Of a DNA stretch of 15,700 nucleotides, positions 12,774 to 15,700 are shown piece by piece (position 1 is the first letter of the stretch; the number at the start of each line of letters is the position of its first letter). Where the stretch lies: positions 1-15,700 of the forward strand of contig JAZDOT010000025.1 in assembly GCA_043798355.1 (NCBI GenBank), in the 5' to 3' direction. A model generated the notes under the pieces. It had not been told where the DNA came from, did no database searches, and was given only the letters and a program-made list of their open reading frames with translations. The position numbers and the translations under genes are program-made. The stretch comes from JAZDOT01 sp043798355 (lineage in GTDB: Bacteria; Patescibacteriota; Gracilibacteria; Peribacterales; Peribacteraceae).

Positions 12774-14661
12774 TCGTGAAACTTGGCTCCGGCTTCTCGT
12801 GCTCCGGTTTCTTCTGTCTGGCCGTTCCGTCGAACACCTCTCTGAACTCCTCCACGCTCATGGTCTCTTTCTTAAGGAGAATCTCCGAAAGGTCATCCAA
12901 TTTCGCTTTGCGTGTTCGGAGCATTTCGAGAGCGCGCGCATACTGTTCGGCAACCGTCTTCCCGACGAACGCATCGATTTCCTTCGCCTTCTCCTCGGAG
13001 TAGTTGCGGGTGAATGCGGGATCAACGCCGAGGAAGATGCTCCCCTGCCGCTCTCCGTACGACACGGGACCGAGCTGGGAACTCCCCATGCCGTAGCGCA
13101 TAGCCATGTTCCGTGCGATCAGAGAGGCTTTTTCAATGTCATTGCTCGCACCCGTCGTGAATTCATTGAAAATCAGTTCCTCGGCAGCACGGCCGCCGAG
13201 AAGTCCGCAGATCTCGTCTAAGAACTTCGAGCGGCTCACGGTGTACTGATCCTCTTGCGGCAGAAACCACGTCATGCCCAGCGCCGCGCCGCGGGAGACA
13301 ATGGAGATCTTGTGAAGCGGATCGGATTCCGGACAGAGGTGCCCCACGATGGCGTGCCCGAGCTCGTGGTACGCCGTAATCTTCTTTTCGCGTTCCGTGA
13401 GTTTGCGGGAACGCTTCTCGGAGCCGAGGGTGACCTTCTCCACGGCATCGATGAGATCGCGCTGCGTCACGTGCTTCTGTTTTCTCTTCGCGGCGAAAAT
13501 GGCGGCTTCATTTACGATGTTCTCCAGATCCGCGCCGGTGAGGCCGACGGTCTGCTTCGCGATCGGACGGAGATCCGCCCCTTTGATCATCTTCTTGTTC
13601 TTCGCATGCACCTCGAGGATTTTCTCGCGCGCATCGAGATCCGGCTTGTCGATGAAGATGCGCCGGTCGAAGCGTCCGGGTCGTAGGAGCGCCACATCGA
13701 GGACGTCCGGCCGGTTGGTCGCCGCCATGACGATGACGTTCGTCCCCTGCTCGAAGCCGTCCATCTCCGTGAGGATCTGGTTCAGGGTTTGCTCACGCTC
13801 GTCATGTCCTCCGCCGAAGCCCGCCCCGCCGCGCTGGCGCCCCACAGCGTCGATCTCGTCGATGAAAATGATGCACGGGGCATTGCGCTTGGCCTTGAGG
13901 AAAAGATCACGCACGCGGCTGGCTCCCACGCCCACGAACATCTCCACGAACTCGGAGCCCGCGATGGAGAAGAACGGCACGCCCGCCTCACCCGCAACAG
14001 CGCGCGCGAGGAGAGTTTTGCCGGTTCCCGGCGCGCCGACGAGGAGTACACCCTTGGGGATTTTCGCGCCGAGATTGATGTACTTCTTCGGGTTCTTCAG
14101 GAAATCCACCACCTCCACGAGATCTTCCTTGGCCTCCTCGCACCCGGCCACGTCTTTGAAGCGTGTACGCACCTGCTTGGCATCGGCGACGCGCGCGCGG
14201 GACTTTCCGAAGGAGAGAGCGTTGCTCTGGCTGCGCGCGATGCCGCGAAAAATCCAGAGGATGCCCGCGATGACGAGGAAGAAGAAGAGGATGTCGGGCA
14301 GGATCCCCATAAACATATTCGTCGCTTCGCGGTTCTCCACCTGAACGGTCGTCGGATTCTTCGGATCATTCCATTCGAGGGTGCTCACGCTGTCCTGAGC
14401 ATCCTTGTAGGACTGCAAAATAACCCCCGTACTCGTCGTCGCGAAAACCTTATTGTCGCGGAGAACGATCGATTGGAAACGCTTTGCATTGTAGCCCTTG
14501 GTAATCTCGCTCAAGGGAACCACCTGGGCATCCGAGTATTTCTGCTCCGACTCGCGCATGGGCCCGGTGATGGACCAGAAAGAGAGAGCGAGGAGCAGGA
14601 CGAAGAGGAGAAGCGAGAGCAGCCATGAGCGACTGCGACTTGGCGGAGCGGTAATGGGCAT
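12751..14661 (-). CDS. ftsH: ATP-dependent membrane zinc metalloprotease FtsH
   Basis: This 636-residue membrane AAA+ protease degrades misassembled membrane proteins and short-lived regulators. Two membrane segments (about 13-31 and 119-139) flank an external domain. The AAA domain has Walker A GAPGTGKT (209-216), the pore motif MFVG (241-244), Walker B IIFIDEID (264-271), and the second region of homology ATNRPD...LLRPGRFDRR (314-334) with arginine fingers. The M41 protease domain has HELGH (432-436) in place of the common HEAGH, still fitting HExxH, and the third zinc ligand Asp508 in ASNDIEKA. The tail is acidic. The ATG at 14661 is chosen over one 27 codons upstream because the upstream piece is repeat-like intergenic sequence and an extended -10 box lies just ahead of this ATG. 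The downstream barrel-protein gene overlaps its end. Confidence 0.97.
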   Translation of the reverse strand: MPITAPPSRSRSWLLSLLLFVLLLALSFWSITGPMRESEQKYSDAQVVPLSEITKGYNAKRFQSIVLRDNKVFATTSTGVILQSYKDAQDSVSTLEWNDPKNPTTVQVENREATNMFMGILPDILFFFLVIAGILWIFRGIARSQSNALSFGKSRARVADAKQVRTRFKDVAGCEEAKEDLVEVVDFLKNPKKYINLGAKIPKGVLLVGAPGTGKTLLARAVAGEAGVPFFSIAGSEFVEMFVGVGASRVRDLFLKAKRNAPCIIFIDEIDAVGRQRGGAGFGGGHDEREQTLNQILTEMDGFEQGTNVIVMAATNRPDVLDVALLRPGRFDRRIFIDKPDLDAREKILEVHAKNKKMIKGADLRPIAKQTVGLTGADLENIVNEAAIFAAKRKQKHVTQRDLIDAVEKVTLGSEKRSRKLTEREKKITAYHELGHAIVGHLCPESDPLHKISIVSRGAALGMTWFLPQEDQYTVSRSKFLDEICGLLGGRAAEELIFNEFTTGASNDIEKASLIARNMAMRYGMGSSQLGPVSYGERQGSIFLGVDPAFTRNYSEEKAKEIDAFVGKTVAEQYARALEMLRTRKAKLDDLSEILLKKETMSVEEFREVFDGTARQKKPEHEKPEPSFTNAEDAET

Positions 14662-14670
14662 AGCTGAAGC

Positions 14671-14679
14671 AGTGTAGCA
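14671..14679 (-). promoter_or_regulatory. Extended -10 promoter of ftsH
   Basis: TGCTACACT on the minus strand ends 9 bases before the ATG at 14661, predicting a leader of about 3 bases. The same nine bases form the -10 region of the tRNA-Leu gene in this window. Confidence 0.55.
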
Positions 14680-14699
14680 TAAGAAAGCCATGAGCCATG

Positions 14700-14780
14700 A
14701 GCTTTCAGCTATCAGTTCCCACTCGAGAGTCGCAAACCACATGCCGAAGACTAAAGGCTAACGGCTAAAAGCTGACAGCT
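14700..14780. repeat. Inverted repeat of AGCT-rich motifs between the DUF4215 gene and ftsH
   Basis: The 16-mer agctttcagctatcag (14700-14715) pairs with ctaaaagctgacagct (14765-14780) at 13 of 16 positions across a 49-base loop. Both arms continue outward or inward as short degenerate repeats: agccatg/agccatg before the left arm, and ggctaa/cggctaa before the right. The right arm overlaps the stop of the DUF4215 gene at 14779-14781. It may end that transcript or be a dispersed repeat. Confidence 0.55.
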
Positions 14781-15700
14781 ATTTCTTCTTCGCCCTGCGC
14801 CGCATCCAAGCGTACCCGGCAGCCGCTCCTGCAGTCATGATGGCAATTGCCGCAGGCCCCGTCGATGCCAGAGGACCGCCGCTCGCTCCAGAAGAGGCCT
14901 TCCCGCCCTTACGCAGGAGTGATGCGAATGGCAATTCCTCGATCTTCTTGAGATCTTCCGCGGACGGCATTGCGATGCCGACAGCCCCGTGCGCTCCGGG
15001 GAAGTCGATCGTGATGCGTCTATCGGCATCGAGAGTGCACTGTGACGAACACCCGTCACCCGGCAAAAGATTCCCGTCGTCGCACTGTTCGCCGGGATCT
15101 CGGATCCCGTCCCCACAGCGCGCCCGGGAACAGTTGGGGCGACAGGTTGCACCGGGCTGATCCGAGTTCGCTGCCCCTGCATCGCACTCCTCTCCTGCAT
15201 TCAGCTTCCCGTTCCCGCAGTACCTCGAGAGGAAACGACAATCTCCACCGCAGGAATACGAGATCTTCGCCTTGAAAAGGGCGGGTTCGCACTGCTCGCC
15301 AAGCGCGCGCTGGAGAATGCCGTCAGAACACTTCCCGCGCTCGAGCAGGCACGCTGCGGAGCACCCGTCTCCGCTGACGTTGTTTTTATCATCGCATTCC
15401 TCGCCTCTTTCGCGTTTGCCGTTGCCGCAGAAGAGCGGATCGGCCATCGATTCTCTCTGGCATGTTTCGTCGCATCCGTCTCCAAGCACCCTGTTGCCGT
15501 CATCGCATGTCTCATCCTCATCTTCGATGCCATCTCCGCAATCCACTCTCTCCTCCTCGCACTCGTCATCCTCTTCTTCCATGCACATGCCGTCTTCGTC
15601 GCAGATACCCTCCGTGCACTCATCATTGTCATCGCAGTCCTCGTCCGCTTCGCATTCTCCGCAACCTGCGGGCGGAGGATCTGTGTCTTCGCTCTCGCAG
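14779..15700 (-). CDS. DUF4215 cysteine-rich surface protein with LASTG sorting-like C-terminus (5' partial)
   Basis: The frame is open to the right window edge, so the N-terminus is missing; residues are counted from the ATG at 15588. Cysteine-rich repeats of the DUF4215 / Myxococcus type are clear at about 17-45, 54-82 and 158-186, each with C-G-x-G...E-x-C-D-D-x-N...G-D-G-C-s-x-x-C. Two degenerate copies lie at 87-118 and 124-155. More Cys/Asp-rich sequence of another type (C-DDNDEC-x-x-G-x-C pattern) lies before the ATG. The C-terminus has a Gly/Ser/Ala linker, LASTG at 240-244, a hydrophobic stretch (about 246-262) and a basic tail RRRAKKK. This layout equals a cell-wall sorting signal, and LAxTG is the motif used by class E sortases. 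The paired cysteines suggest an extracellular, disulfide-bonded protein. The binding partner is unknown. Confidence 0.9.
   Translation of the reverse strand, partial: CESEDTDPPPAGCGECEADEDCDDNDECTEGICDEDGMCMEEEDDECEEERVDCGDGIEDEDETCDDGNRVLGDGCDETCQRESMADPLFCGNGKRERGEECDDKNNVSGDGCSAACLLERGKCSDGILQRALGEQCEPALFKAKISYSCGGDCRFLSRYCGNGKLNAGEECDAGAANSDQPGATCRPNCSRARCGDGIRDPGEQCDDGNLLPGDGCSSQCTLDADRRITIDFPGAHGAVGIAMPSAEDLKKIEELPFASLLRKGGKASSGASGGPLASTGPAAIAIMTAGAAAGYAWMRRRAKKK

Noticed and set aside
13349..14344. 331-codon open frame on the plus strand
   Set aside because: Antisense to the AAA and protease region of ftsH; Ser/Arg-rich low-complexity translation.
14662..14742. 27-codon N-terminal extension of FtsH
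   Set aside because: It runs through repeat-like intergenic sequence and across the predicted -10 box; FtsH normally begins shortly before its first membrane segment.

Overview
The window reads as accessory plus housekeeping DNA from a bacterium with a small genome, most likely a member of the Candidate Phyla Radiation of the Peregrinibacteria/Peribacteria type. That placement is an inference from three things: a TrmB-family regulator, a DUF4215 (Myxococcus cysteine-rich repeat) surface protein, and a lone PilT ATPase. TGA works as a normal stop codon for several genes, including pilT and the permease, so the code is standard and not the Gracilibacteria code. Most genes are GC-rich.

Left part (1-2775, + strand): the 3' part of a large multidomain protein. 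It has two Ig-like beta repeats, a long helical middle, and a C-terminal domain resembling a permuted papain/NlpC fold with candidate His636 and Cys726. Base composition falls sharply at about position 1680. The low-GC stretch covers only the C-terminal domain and the next gene, a small multi-pass membrane protein, and ends at a strong terminator. The arrangement is like the exchangeable toxin tip plus immunity gene of polymorphic toxin systems and is the best candidate here for a new system.

Middle part (2811-9303): on the minus strand pilT is followed by a membrane-anchored TrmB-like regulator. Upstream of pilT lies a pair of inverted, GC-rich palindromic repeats. Next come a small chorismate-mutase-like protein (minus) and, divergently, NAD+-dependent DNA ligase ligA (plus). 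A hypothetical protein and an ArsP/DUF318-type permease follow on the minus strand.

Right part (9432-15700): tRNA-Leu(GAG) with encoded CCA (plus), a small acidic hypothetical protein, purB, an anchored alpha/alpha-barrel protein overlapping the end of ftsH, ftsH itself, and the 3' part of a DUF4215 protein ending in an LASTG sorting-like signal. All of these except the tRNA are on the minus strand.

Regulation: several genes have a TGnTAnnnT extended -10 box, or a -35/-10 pair, only 6 to 10 bases before the start codon. For pilT, the permease and purB the spacing is exactly 6 bases, which would put transcription start on the A of ATG. Leaderless transcription therefore looks common in this organism.
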